Below are positions 17,365-25,743 of a DNA stretch of 64,000 nucleotides, piece by piece. The position numbers and the translations under genes are program-made. This DNA comes from Marinicauda salina (GTDB lineage Bacteria; Pseudomonadota; Alphaproteobacteria; Caulobacterales; Maricaulaceae), in assembly GCF_003122085.1 (NCBI RefSeq), contig NZ_QEXV01000001.1:434001-498000 (forward strand), written 5' to 3'. Position 1 is the stretch's first letter. The number at the start of each line of letters is the position of its first letter. The notes under the pieces are model-generated. The model worked only from the letters and a program-made list of their open reading frames with translations, did no database searches and had not been told where the DNA came from.

Positions 17365-18138
17365 ATGCAATTCGAGAACACCGCCGCGATCGTCACCGGG
17401 GGCGCTTCGGGACTTGGCGAGGGCACGGCCCGGCGCCTCGCGAAGGAAGGCTGCAAGGTCGCGATCTTCGACCTCAACGAGGAGAAGGGCGAGGCCGTCG
17501 CCGCCGACATCGGCGGCGTGTTCTGCAAGGTCAATGTGGCCGATCCCGAGAGCGTGCAGGCCGGCTTCGACAAGGCCCGCGCCGCCCACGGCCAGGAACG
17601 CGTTCTCGTCAATTGCGCGGGCATCGGCTGGGCGGAAAAGACCGCGCGGCGCTCGTCGTCCGGCGAGATCAAGATGCATCAGCTCGACAAGTTCGCGCTG
17701 GTGGTGAACATCAATCTCATCGGCTCGTTCAACTGCGCGGCGACCGCAGCGGCGGGCATGCTCGAACTCGAGCCGACCGAGGCCGGGCGCGGCGTGATCA
17801 TCAACACCGCCTCGGTCGCCGCCCAGGACGGCCAGATCGGCCAGGTCGCCTATTCCGCTTCGAAGGGCGGCATCTACGGGATGACGCTGCCGATGGCGCG
17901 CGATCTCGCCCGCGAAGGCGTGCGCGTGAACACCATCCTGCCGGGCTTCTTCGAAACGCCGATCTACGAGCAGATGCCGCCCGAGGTGAAGCAGAACCTC
18001 GCCAGCCACCTGCAGTTCCCGCAGCGCTTCGGCACGCCCGAGGAATACGCCGATCTCGTCGCGTTCATGGTGTCCAACGACTACATCAACGCCGAGTGCG
18101 TGCGCCTCGACGCCGGCGCGCGGATGCCTCCGAAATAG
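17365..18138 (+). CDS. SDR, 3-hydroxyacyl-CoA dehydrogenase type-2-like
   Basis: A classical SDR of 257 residues: cofactor motif TGGASGLGEG (residues 11-20), an acidic residue at the end of the second strand (IFDLNEEK) favouring NAD, NCAGIG, catalytic Ser in NTASVAA and YSASK. The Rossmann start, the loop KTARRSSSG and the C-terminal FPQRFGTPEEYADLV match the HSD17B10/type-2 3-hydroxyacyl-CoA dehydrogenase group, which oxidises 3-hydroxyacyl-CoA in fatty-acid or isoleucine degradation. No other beta-oxidation gene is adjacent, so the pathway is inferred from family only. Confidence 0.88.
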   Translation: MQFENTAAIVTGGASGLGEGTARRLAKEGCKVAIFDLNEEKGEAVAADIGGVFCKVNVADPESVQAGFDKARAAHGQERVLVNCAGIGWAEKTARRSSSGEIKMHQLDKFALVVNINLIGSFNCAATAAAGMLELEPTEAGRGVIINTASVAAQDGQIGQVAYSASKGGIYGMTLPMARDLAREGVRVNTILPGFFETPIYEQMPPEVKQNLASHLQFPQRFGTPEEYADLVAFMVSNDYINAECVRLDAGARMPPK

Positions 18139-18223
18139 CGCGCAGCCGCGACGGAGGGTCGCGCTTGAACCTTGATCGCGCCCCGGTAAGAGATCCTCAT
18201 AATCCATGCACGGGGGCTTGATT

Positions 18224-18619
18224 ATGGTGGATGAAGCAGATGATTCGCTGGACAGCGGGATTCGGCTCGAGTTCGACCGCGAGGGCGGTTTCGTCGTCGC
18301 GCGCGTGACGGGGCGGCGGACGGTGGAGCGCGGTCACGCCGCGCGCACCGAAACCGTCGCGTTCTTGGAGAGGTTCGATACCCGCCGCGTTCTGCTCGAC
18401 CTCAGGGCCGGGGATTATCCGCCCGATCTCGACGACAGCGCCGAGTCCATTATCCGCGTGTTCCGTCCGTTGAAGGGCCTGACGATCGCGTTGCTCGTCC
18501 GCCCCGAACAGCGCGATCTCGGCGTCGTCGCCAAGGTCGTGACGACGGGAAACTGGAACGAGATGCGGCTGTTCGAGGATGTCGACAGCGCGCGCGCCTG
18601 GCTGACCGACGCACCTTAA
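18224..18619 (+). CDS. SpoIIAA/STAS-like conserved hypothetical protein
   Basis: A 131-residue cytosolic protein from ATG 18224, which follows GGGGG by 7 bases; an in-frame ATG at 18206 would add six residues. The pattern of a beta-strand (GGFVVARVTGRRT), a helix, LLDLRAG, and a helix followed by IALLVRPEQRDL and a final strand (MRLFEDVDSARAWL) resembles SpoIIAA-like proteins, small STAS-fold domains of unknown function in many proteobacteria. No phosphorylatable Ser can be assigned with certainty. The Fur-box-like sites of the next gene start 31 bases after its stop. Confidence 0.65.
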   Translation: MVDEADDSLDSGIRLEFDREGGFVVARVTGRRTVERGHAARTETVAFLERFDTRRVLLDLRAGDYPPDLDDSAESIIRVFRPLKGLTIALLVRPEQRDLGVVAKVVTTGNWNEMRLFEDVDSARAWLTDAP

Positions 18620-18650
18620 TCGCCTCGGAGACCGCTGCGGCGAGCAAATG

Positions 18651-18665
18651 TGAAAATCATTCTCA
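18651..18665 (+). promoter_or_regulatory. Fur-box-like operator, site 1
   Basis: TGAAAATCATTCTCA matches the 7-1-7 Fur half-site consensus (TGATAAT-N-ATTATCA) at 12 of 14 positions. It lies 180 bases upstream of the TonB-dependent receptor start, in an AT-rich island that stands out from the GC-rich surroundings. Iron-dependent repression by Fur is the natural reading. Confidence 0.75.
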
Positions 18666-18699
18666 TTTGCTCTGGACAGGTTCGATCGCGCCATGTAAG

Positions 18700-18714
18700 T
18701 GCGAAGCATTCTCA
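18700..18714 (+). promoter_or_regulatory. Fur-box-like operator, site 2
   Basis: A weaker second copy, TGCGAAGCATTCTCA, lies 49 bases downstream of site 1. Both sites share the exact 11-mer CATTCTCATTT (18658-18668 and 18707-18717), so this is a direct repeat as well as an imperfect palindrome. Confidence 0.6.
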
Positions 18715-18844
18715 TTTTCACCGGGCTCGGGACGGTCCGGCGGAAAGGGGGGAGCTGCGCCGGGGCGTCCGGCCGTCGACGCGTCCGCGTGCGCGTCGCC
18801 CCTGCTTCGCGCGTCCCTCGCCCGTCGTCAGAGGGACTGCATTG

Positions 18845-21085
18845 ATGAAGACCGCCCTGCTCGCTTCCGCGGCGCTCGCCGCGCTGTCGGCGCCCGCCTT
18901 CGCCGACGCCGCGCCGGAGGACTTCCCCGAGATCATCACCGTGATCGGGCTGACCGGAGATCCCGACAGCCTGCCCGGCTCGGCCGATCTGATCACCGAC
19001 GCCGACCTCGAGATCCACGGCTATTCCGACATCAACCGCATCCTGCGCACCGTGCCCGGCGTCAACGTCCAGGAGGAGGACGGGTACGGCCTGCGTCCGA
19101 ATATCGGCCTGCGGGGGACCGGCCTCGATCGCTCGGCCAAGATCACGCTGATGGAGGACGGCGTGCTCATCGCGCCGGCGCCCTACGCCGCGCCGTCGGC
19201 CTACTACTTCCCCCACGCCGGACGCATCGCCGGCGTCGAGATCATCAAGGGCGCGGCGGGTGTGCGCTACGGCCCGCGCACCCAGGGCGGCTCGATCAAC
19301 CTGCTCTCGACGCGCATTCCTGAAGCGCCGGGCGGCCGGCTCGATCTGCGCGCGGGCGAGGAGGGGCGGGGCCGCATCCACGCCTGGGCCGGCGGCATGC
19401 GCGATCTTGACGGCGGTTCGCGGATCGGCGGGTTGATCGAGGGCTTCTACGATCGCGCCGACGGCTTCAAGACGATCGACAATTACGCCGATCGCGGCAC
19501 GGGTTTCGAGATCTCGGACTTCGTCGGCCGGCTTCGCTTCGAGACCCGCGCGGGCGGCGCCGATCACGCCTTCGAGCTGAAGGGCCAGGCTTCCGACGAG
19601 ATCTCCGACGAGACCTATCTCGGCCTCACCGATGCGGACTTCGCCGCCGATCCGTTCCGGCGCTACGCCGCCTCGGCGTTCGACCGGATGGACGCCGATC
19701 ACTCCGAGATTTCGCTGCGCTACGCCGGATCGTTCGACAACGGGCTCGAGCTCACCGCGGCGGCTTACCGCACGGATTTCGCGCGCGACTGGTTCAAGTC
19801 CGACAAGGTGGATCTCGACGGCGCCGGCCCGGGCGGAACGGTCGGCATCTCGGCGATCCTCGACGATCCCGCGACCTTCGCCGCCGAATTCGACGTGCTC
19901 ACCGCGCCGGCGGGCTTCACGTCCGCGCCCGGCGCGCTGCTGGTCAAGCACAATAACCGCGAATACTACGCCCAGGGCTTTCAGGCCGAACTCGCCGGCC
20001 CGGCGCGCTTCGCCGGCGCCGAGGTGCAGTGGCGCGTCGGCGGCCGGCTGCACGAAGACGAGATGGACCGCTTCCAGTGGTACGAGCGCTTCCAGACCGT
20101 CGACGGCGAGATCGTCTTCACCAGCGAGGACACGCCCGGCACCGAGTCCAACCGGATCGATTCGGCGGAGGCTTTCGCCGCTTTCGCCCAGGCCGATCTC
20201 ACCTGGGGAGCGTTCACGCTCATCCCGGGCGTGCGCTACGAGACCGTCGATCTTCTGCGCGAGAACTTCGGCGGCGGCGACCCCGCCCGCACCGGCGCGA
20301 GCCTGGCGGTGACGGAGAACACGGTCGACTGGTTCGCTCCCGGCCTCGGCGCGCGCTACGAGATCAACGAGCGCGTCACGGTGTTCGGCGGCGTCCACCG
20401 CGGCTTTTCGCCGCCCGGGCCGGGCTCAACCACGGCCGAGCCCGAGGAGGCGACCAATTACGAACTCGGCGCGCGCTTTGACGGCGAGGCGGCGAGCCTC
20501 GAAGCGGTGGCCTTCTACAACGATTATTCGAACATTCTCGGCAGCTGCACGGCCTCGACGGGCGGCGGCTGCGTGATCGGCGACCAGTTCGACGGCGGCG
20601 AGGTCGAGATCTCCGGTCTCGAGCTGACCGCCGAGGCCGATCTCGGCGCGACCGTCGGGGCGCGCTTCGCCGCGCCGGTGCGCGTCGCCTACACCTATAC
20701 CGACGCGGAGTTCCAGACCGGCTTCGCCTCGGACTACGATCCGTGGGGGACGGTCGAGGCCGGCGACGCGCTGCCCTACATCCCCGAGCACCAGCTGACC
20801 GTCTCGGCGGGCCTAGAATTCGATCGCGTCGGCGGCGAGATCTCCGCCAACTGGACCGACGACGTGCGCACCGTGTCCGGCCAGGGCGCGATCCCGGCCG
20901 ACGAGCGCGTCGACAGCCGCTGGGTCGCCGACCTGGCGCTGTGGGCGTCGGTGACCGACCGCGTCGAGGCGCGGCTCAACGTGCGCAACCTGTTCGACGA
21001 GACCTACGCCGTCGCCCGCCGGCCGGCGGGGCTGCGCCCGGGTGCGCCGCGCGCGGTCACGGTCGGCCTGGCGATGGATTTCTAG
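18845..21085 (+). CDS. FecA-like TonB-dependent outer-membrane receptor
   Basis: A 746-residue outer-membrane beta-barrel receptor for ferric chelates. It begins with a signal peptide (1-20, ending AFA), a TonB-box-like segment EIITVIG (29-35), a plug domain (GVNVQEEDGYGLRPNIGLRG, then EIIKGAAGVRYGPRTQGG) and a long barrel ending with the typical terminal aromatic residue (MDF). The plug most resembles the FecA ferric dicitrate group, but no N-terminal signalling domain for a FecIR system is present. The ATG at 18845 has GAGGG 9 bases upstream. A loop Cys pair (CTASTGGGC) probably forms a disulfide. Two Fur-box-like sites upstream imply iron repression, and a strong terminator follows. The exact ligand is not determinable. 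Confidence 0.9.
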   Translation: MKTALLASAALAALSAPAFADAAPEDFPEIITVIGLTGDPDSLPGSADLITDADLEIHGYSDINRILRTVPGVNVQEEDGYGLRPNIGLRGTGLDRSAKITLMEDGVLIAPAPYAAPSAYYFPHAGRIAGVEIIKGAAGVRYGPRTQGGSINLLSTRIPEAPGGRLDLRAGEEGRGRIHAWAGGMRDLDGGSRIGGLIEGFYDRADGFKTIDNYADRGTGFEISDFVGRLRFETRAGGADHAFELKGQASDEISDETYLGLTDADFAADPFRRYAASAFDRMDADHSEISLRYAGSFDNGLELTAAAYRTDFARDWFKSDKVDLDGAGPGGTVGISAILDDPATFAAEFDVLTAPAGFTSAPGALLVKHNNREYYAQGFQAELAGPARFAGAEVQWRVGGRLHEDEMDRFQWYERFQTVDGEIVFTSEDTPGTESNRIDSAEAFAAFAQADLTWGAFTLIPGVRYETVDLLRENFGGGDPARTGASLAVTENTVDWFAPGLGARYEINERVTVFGGVHRGFSPPGPGSTTAEPEEATNYELGARFDGEAASLEAVAFYNDYSNILGSCTASTGGGCVIGDQFDGGEVEISGLELTAEADLGATVGARFAAPVRVAYTYTDAEFQTGFASDYDPWGTVEAGDALPYIPEHQLTVSAGLEFDRVGGEISANWTDDVRTVSGQGAIPADERVDSRWVADLALWASVTDRVEARLNVRNLFDETYAVARRPAGLRPGAPRAVTVGLAMDF

Positions 21086-21106
21086 CCCGGCGTCCGCGCG
21101 GAATCG

Positions 21107-21138
21107 AAAAGCCCGCCGGCGCGCGCCGGCGGGCTTTT
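21107..21138. terminator. Bidirectional intrinsic terminator
   Basis: A perfect 32-base palindrome: AAAAGCCCGCCGGCGC (21107-21122) directly followed by its complement (21123-21138), ending in T5 on the plus strand and, by symmetry, T4 on the minus strand. It lies between the convergent TonB-dependent receptor and lipoprotein genes and can terminate both. Confidence 0.92.
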
Positions 21139-21150
21139 TAGGAGGGGCTG

Positions 21151-21693
21151 TCAGGCGCCGTCGTCGGGCCGCACGAGGCGCGGTCCGAGGTTCTCGACCA
21201 CTTCGCGGGCGTCGAAGACGTCGGGATCGTCGGGCGTTTCGCCGCTTCCCATCACGATCTCGGTCACGGCCTCGTAGCGCGTCGTCTCGCGGACATTGAC
21301 GTCGTCCCAGAACGGGTCGCGCCAGCCATACCACCCGTAATGGGGATGGAAGTACCGGTAGTGGACGCTGAAGCGCGACACGTAAGGACCGTAATAGGGC
21401 CCGGTCCCGGTGTAGCGCCGCTCCTCGTCGGTGGTCCGGCGCACGACGCGGAAATGGTCGTAGCCCCGCTCCAGCGTGAGCTCGGCGGCGCGATAGAGCA
21501 GGAAGGTCTCGACCGTCTCGCGGTCCGTCAGCGAGTTGCCCGAGAAGGTGACAAGGTAGCGGTCGCTCTCGATGCGCTGTTCCGAATAGCCGTAGCGGCT
21601 GGAATCGCCGGCCGGCTGATAGGGCGTCGGCCCGCCGCAGGCGGCGAGCGCCAGCGCGCCGACGGTGATCAGGCTGGTGAATACGCGGACCAT
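21151..21693 (-). CDS. CC0125/CC1285-family lipoprotein
   Basis: A 180-residue lipoprotein: a signal sequence with lipobox LAAC (acylated Cys19 or so) and a periplasmic domain. The central region (RYLVTFSGNSLTDRETVETF, LYRAAELTLERGYDHFRVV) matches a family named after Caulobacter genes CC0125/CC1285 whose function is unknown; the Tyr-rich middle (YYGPYVSRFSVHYRYFHPHY) is also typical. The start has AAGGAG 7 bases upstream. The adjacent iron-receptor gene is convergent and separately regulated. Confidence 0.82.
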   Translation of the reverse strand: MVRVFTSLITVGALALAACGGPTPYQPAGDSSRYGYSEQRIESDRYLVTFSGNSLTDRETVETFLLYRAAELTLERGYDHFRVVRRTTDEERRYTGTGPYYGPYVSRFSVHYRYFHPHYGWYGWRDPFWDDVNVRETTRYEAVTEIVMGSGETPDDPDVFDAREVVENLGPRLVRPDDGA

Positions 21694-21787
21694 GACTGGC
21701 TCCTTCGCAGCTCCCTCATGGCGAAGACTATGGCGTTAACCCGGTCCGCGCGGAAGGGGGCGTGCGAGCGCCAGCGCCGCAAGCCGG

Positions 21788-22057
21788 TCAGTCGAGCGTC
21801 ATCCGGACGTCGGCGTTGCGCCATTCCGCAGGCTTCACCAGGCCGCTATGGGCCACCCGGACCGAATGGATCACCGCCTCGATCTCGCGCCGCCAGTGAT
21901 CGAGAAACTCGTGCAGACGCGGGAACTTGGGCGCGACGTCATAGGTCTGCCAGACGAAGCTCTGCAGAAGGCTCGGATGGTCGGGCAGGTAGTAGAGCAC
22001 CTCGGCGGTCGTCAGCCGGGAGCCGCCGTACAATTGCGCGCGAAAATCCTGATCCAT
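21788..22057 (-). CDS. usg: Usg family protein
   Basis: An 89-residue protein with the Usg hallmark LTTAEVLYYLPDHPSLLQSF, followed by W(Q)xYDxAPxFPRLHEFLDHW and HSVRVAH. Usg is a small conserved alphaproteobacterial protein of unknown function, often near tryptophan genes; no trp biosynthesis gene is adjacent here. The ATG at 22057 has a strong GGAGG 8 bases upstream, which decides against the in-frame ATG at 22102. Confidence 0.88.
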   Translation of the reverse strand: MDQDFRAQLYGGSRLTTAEVLYYLPDHPSLLQSFVWQTYDVAPKFPRLHEFLDHWRREIEAVIHSVRVAHSGLVKPAEWRNADVRMTLD

Positions 22058-22189
22058 GAGGCATCCCTCCGTTTCCCCCGGAACGAAGCTTGACCGCTCC
22101 ATTCGGGTCAGGCAAAAGGATGCCGCCCGTTTTATGAATGATTTCTGTATCTTAGCAGCCGCCCCGGTCGAGTGCTGCCAGCGGGCGCC

Positions 22190-22849
22190 TCAACTTTCGC
22201 GGCGGGCCTCGTTGATCCGGCCGCGCAGGAGCAGCAGGTCGATTTCGTCAGGCGCGCGCTCGCGGCCGGCCCGCATGTCCGCCTCGGCGTCGTCGAGCCG
22301 GCCCATGGCGAGACGCGCCTCGCCGCGCACCCGCCAGGCCGCCGCCGGACCGGAGTCGATCGCGATCGCCCGGCCCGCGGCCATCTCGGCGCGCTCCCAG
22401 TCTTCCCCGGCGAGGCGGGCTTCGGCGACGCCCAGCGCCAGGCCGTAATCCCCGGGCGCGAAATCCAGGCCGCGCTCAAAAGCCGCGGCCGCCTCGCCCG
22501 GCTGGCCGGCCGACAGCCAGGCCTCGCCGGCCTGGCCCAGCATGATGGCGCGGGTGTGATCGCTCGCCCCGGTGGCGCCTTCGGCGTTGGCCTGCAGGCG
22601 CGCGGCTCCTTCCTCGACTTCCTCGAGCGCGATCAGGGCGAGCGCGACGCAGTGGCGCGCCGGCCAGCCGCCGCCCTGGCTGCGCCAGGCGAGCGCTTCC
22701 TCGTAGGCGTATTCGGCGTCATCGGCGATCGCCTCGACGCACGCCTGGTGGCGGGACTGATCCGGCCCGCCGATCTGGGCGTAAACCGGCGCGGAAACCA
22801 TCAGCGCCGCGGCGATCGCGGCCGCAGCTGGACGCATGCGCGAACCCAT
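22190..22849 (-). CDS. Secreted tetratricopeptide-repeat protein
   Basis: A 219-residue protein with a signal peptide (about 1-24, ending VYAQ) and helical repeats of about 34 residues in the second half, e.g. AWLSAGQPGEAAAAFERGLDFAPGD and AWRVRGEARLAMGRLDDAEADM-type TPR units. Two Cys near the mature N-terminus (QACVEA and RHCVAL) could pair. It is likely a periplasmic protein-interaction scaffold. No specific family is recognised. The start is supported by GGGG 8 bases upstream. Confidence 0.72.
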   Translation of the reverse strand: MGSRMRPAAAAIAAALMVSAPVYAQIGGPDQSRHQACVEAIADDAEYAYEEALAWRSQGGGWPARHCVALALIALEEVEEGAARLQANAEGATGASDHTRAIMLGQAGEAWLSAGQPGEAAAAFERGLDFAPGDYGLALGVAEARLAGEDWERAEMAAGRAIAIDSGPAAAWRVRGEARLAMGRLDDAEADMRAGRERAPDEIDLLLLRGRINEARRES

Positions 22850-22910
22850 GAAACTTTCCCCTCATCGCGCCAATCGACGGAAAGCCTAGGGTGGGAGACG
22901 CGCCGCGTCC

Positions 22911-23771
22911 ATGACCGAGCCTGTCTCAGCCCTGCTCATCGGTTACGGCTATGTCGCGCGGGCCACAGCCGCCGCGCTGGCCGCGCGCGGCGTCCCCGTC
23001 ACGGCGTCCACGCGATCCGGCGAGACCGCCGCGGCCATCGAGGCGGCCGGCCATCGCGCCCTCGTCGCCGGTCCATCGGACTCCGACGGAGCGGCGGCGC
23101 TTGCGAATGCGGCGGCTGAAGCCACGCATGTGCTCTCCAGCGTCCCGCCGGGCGAGGCCGGAGACCCCGTCGCGCCGGCGCTTGCGGGCGTCGACCTGTC
23201 GGGGGCCTGGGTCGGCTATCTCTCCACCACCGGCGTCTACGGCGATCGCGGCGGCGGCTGGGCCTTCGAATGGGAAAGGCCCGCGCCGGGCCAGCCGCGC
23301 TCGCTCCGGCGACGCGCAGCGGAACAGGACTGGGAGCGGCTCGGCGCCCGCATCTTCCGGCTTGCGGGCATCTACGGGCCGGGCCGGTCGGCGCTCGATC
23401 GCGTCCGCGCCAGGACGGCGCGGCGGATCGACAAGCCGGGCCACGTCTTCTCGCGCATCCATGTCGACGACATCGCCGACGCGCTCGTTCGTGCGATGCT
23501 CGATCGGCTGGGCGCGGCCGGGCCGTTCAACCTGGCCGACGACCGCCCCTGTGCGCAGGCCGAGGTGGTCGAGGGCGCCGCGCGCCTGCTGGACGTCGCG
23601 CCGCCGCCGATCGAGCCGTTCGATCCCGGGACGCTGAGCCCGATGCTCGCGAGCTTCTACGCCGAGAGCCGGCGCGTTTCGAACGCGCGCGCCAAGGCCG
23701 CGCTGGGCTGGCGTCTGCGCTATCCGACCTGGCGGGAGGGGCTGGCGGCGTGCCTGGAGGCGGAGGGGTGA
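22911..23771 (+). CDS. NAD(P)-dependent epimerase/SDR (YeeZ-like)
   Basis: A 286-residue extended-SDR-like protein. The N-terminal Rossmann motif is GYGYVARA, not the classical TGxxGxxG, which places it with the YeeZ-type epimerase group. STTGVYGDRGG and RLAGIYGPGRSALDR are the epimerase-type segments, and RIHVDDIADAL follows as in nucleotide-sugar epimerases. The normal catalytic Tyr is in GVYG rather than YxxxK. It is probably a cytosolic oxidoreductase of unknown substrate. Convergent with the alpha/beta hydrolase gene. Confidence 0.78.
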   Translation: MTEPVSALLIGYGYVARATAAALAARGVPVTASTRSGETAAAIEAAGHRALVAGPSDSDGAAALANAAAEATHVLSSVPPGEAGDPVAPALAGVDLSGAWVGYLSTTGVYGDRGGGWAFEWERPAPGQPRSLRRRAAEQDWERLGARIFRLAGIYGPGRSALDRVRARTARRIDKPGHVFSRIHVDDIADALVRAMLDRLGAAGPFNLADDRPCAQAEVVEGAARLLDVAPPPIEPFDPGTLSPMLASFYAESRRVSNARAKAALGWRLRYPTWREGLAACLEAEG

Positions 23772-23781
23772 ACGGCGGTTT

Positions 23782-24528
23782 TTAGCGGCTCACCGCCTCG
23801 ATCGTCGCCGTGAGGCGCGCCAAATCCGCTTCCGTCGACAGCCGGTGATCGCCCGATTTCGTCATCACCAGCTCGACGTCCTCGCTCTGAAGCGCCTCGA
23901 AGACGCGCACGGCGTGGGACCAGGGCACGTCGCGATCGCGCCAGCCCTGGAGGATGCGGACCGGTCCGCCAAAGGCGATCGCGCCGTCGAGCAGAAGCCA
24001 GTCGCGCCCCTCGTCGATCAGGCGGCGCGTGACGAGGAAGGTGTCGCCGTCATCGCCGTGGGCGGTCCATTCGCCGTCGGTCTCGAGCGCCTGGCGGGCG
24101 TGGAAGGGCAGCTGGTCGCGAATCAGCGCCTCGGTGAGATCCACGGCCGGCGCGATCAGCACGAGCGCCTTCACCCGTTCGGGGCGCGCCAGCGCGGCGA
24201 GCAGCGCGATCCAGGCGCCCATCGACGAGCCGACGAGGATCTGCGGGCCTTCGGTCAGTTCGTCGATCGCGGCCAGCGCATCGGCCCGCCAGCGTCCGAT
24301 CGTGGCGTCGCGCCAGTCGCCGTCCGAGGCGCCGTGGGCGAAGTAGTCGAAACGCAGCAAGGCGCGCCCGGCCTCCGCCGCCCAGGCGTCGAGGGCGCGC
24401 GCCTTGGTCCCGTTCATGTCGGAGCGGAAGCCGCCGAGCCAGACCACGCCCGGCCCCGCGCCGGCCCGCCGCCGATAGGCGAGGCGGGTTCCGTCGCCGC
24501 GGTCGAGGAAGGCGGGCGCGTCGGTCAT
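23782..24528 (-). CDS. Alpha/beta hydrolase (ABHD10-like)
   Basis: A 248-residue cytosolic hydrolase. The oxyanion segment GGFRSDMNGTKA, nucleophile elbow GSSMGAW, acidic residue in GWRDRDVPW and catalytic His in SGDHRLS are all present and in order. The N-terminal pattern is the one shared with ABHD10, a mitochondrial depalmitoylase, and with many alphaproteobacterial carboxylesterase-like proteins. The ATG at 24528 has GGAG 7 bases upstream; the longer frame is rejected. The substrate, probably an acyl or thioester, is unknown. Confidence 0.85.
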   Translation of the reverse strand: MTDAPAFLDRGDGTRLAYRRRAGAGPGVVWLGGFRSDMNGTKARALDAWAAEAGRALLRFDYFAHGASDGDWRDATIGRWRADALAAIDELTEGPQILVGSSMGAWIALLAALARPERVKALVLIAPAVDLTEALIRDQLPFHARQALETDGEWTAHGDDGDTFLVTRRLIDEGRDWLLLDGAIAFGGPVRILQGWRDRDVPWSHAVRVFEALQSEDVELVMTKSGDHRLSTEADLARLTATIEAVSR

Positions 24529-24629
24529 GAGGGGGCTCCACGGGACAAGGCGTTTGCCGCAGGCGGGCGCGGCCGTTATCAGACGGCGACGGGCGCGCGC
24601 GCAAGCCCGCATGGAGGACCCGCCGCGGC

Positions 24630-25739
24630 TTGAACATCCTGCAGATCATTCCCGAGCTCGAGGCCGGCGGCGCCGAACGCACGACGCTGGAGGTCGCCGA
24701 GGCGGTGAGCGCCGAGGGCGGCCGCGCCCTGGTCGCCAGCGAAGGCGGGCGGCTGGAGGCCGAGCTCGCCGCGCTCGGCGGCGAGCTGATCCGCCTGCCC
24801 GTGAAATCCAAGAATCCCTGGACGATATGGCGCAATGCAGCGCGGCTTGCGCGGCTGATCGAGCGCGAGGGCGTCGATCTCGTCCACGCGCGCTCGCGCG
24901 CCCCGGCCTGGAGCGCCATGTGGGCGGCGCGGCGCGCGGGCCGGCCGTTCGTGACGACGTATCACGGCGCCTACAACGCGCGCTCGGGACTGAAGCGCTG
25001 GTACAATTCCGTGATGGCGCGCGGCGACCGGGTGATCGCCAATTCCGAGTTCATCGCCGGCCACGTCGCCGCCGAGCACGCCGTCCCCGCGGACCGCGTC
25101 GCGGTGATCCCCCGCGGCGTCGATCTCGAGCGCTTCGACCCCGACGCCTTGGATCCGGGACGCGCCGCCGCGCTCAGGCGCGACTGGGGCGTCGGCGACG
25201 AGGAAATCCTCGTTCTCCTGCCGGCGCGCCTGACCGCCTGGAAGGGCCAGACCCTGGCGATCGAGGCGCTGGCCGGCCGCGACGGCGTGGTGCTGGTCTG
25301 CGCCGGCGACGCGCAGGGTCGAGCCGGTTATGTCGAGGAATTGCGCAACCTGGCTGGAGCGCGCGGCGTCGCGCTGCGCCTGCCGGGCCATGTCGCCGAC
25401 ATGCCCGCCGCCTTCGCCGCGGCCGATCTCGTGCTGACGCCCTCGCTCGAGCCGGAAGCCTTCGGGCGGACGGCCGCCGAGGCCCAGGCGATGGGGCGCA
25501 TCGTCATCGCCGCCGATCACGGCGGCGCGCGCGAGGTGGTCGACGCCGGCGAGACCGGATGGCGCGTCGCGCCGGGCGACGCGGCCGCTCTGGGCGCGGC
25601 GATCGACGCCGCGCTCGGCCTGTCGCCGGAGGCGCGCGCGGCGATGGGAGGGGCGGGTCGGCGACGCGTTCTGGAACGCTTCTCGAAAAGCGCGCTGCAA
25701 GAGTCTACCTTGCGGGTCTATCGCGAACTCATAGACTGA
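24630..25739 (+). CDS. Glycosyltransferase family 4
   Basis: A 369-residue GT-B glycosyltransferase. The N-terminal acceptor domain starts LQIIPELEAGGAERTTLEVA, then HARSRAPAW and TTYHGAYN; the C-terminal nucleotide-sugar domain has the ARLTAWKGQ segment and the EPEAFGRTAAEAQAMG motif (EX7E). The start is TTG at 24630, the only candidate matching the family N-terminus, with GGAGG 12 bases upstream. The next gene, a GT9 enzyme, begins 4 bases after its stop, so the two form an operon, probably for LPS core or another envelope glycan. The donor sugar cannot be told. Confidence 0.9.
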   Translation: MNILQIIPELEAGGAERTTLEVAEAVSAEGGRALVASEGGRLEAELAALGGELIRLPVKSKNPWTIWRNAARLARLIEREGVDLVHARSRAPAWSAMWAARRAGRPFVTTYHGAYNARSGLKRWYNSVMARGDRVIANSEFIAGHVAAEHAVPADRVAVIPRGVDLERFDPDALDPGRAAALRRDWGVGDEEILVLLPARLTAWKGQTLAIEALAGRDGVVLVCAGDAQGRAGYVEELRNLAGARGVALRLPGHVADMPAAFAAADLVLTPSLEPEAFGRTAAEAQAMGRIVIAADHGGAREVVDAGETGWRVAPGDAAALGAAIDAALGLSPEARAAMGGAGRRRVLERFSKSALQESTLRVYRELID

Positions 25740-25743
25740 GGTC

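Noticed and set aside
18197-20398. 733-codon frame antisense to the TonB-dependent receptor
   Set aside because: The plus-strand receptor has a full set of family motifs; the antisense frame has none.
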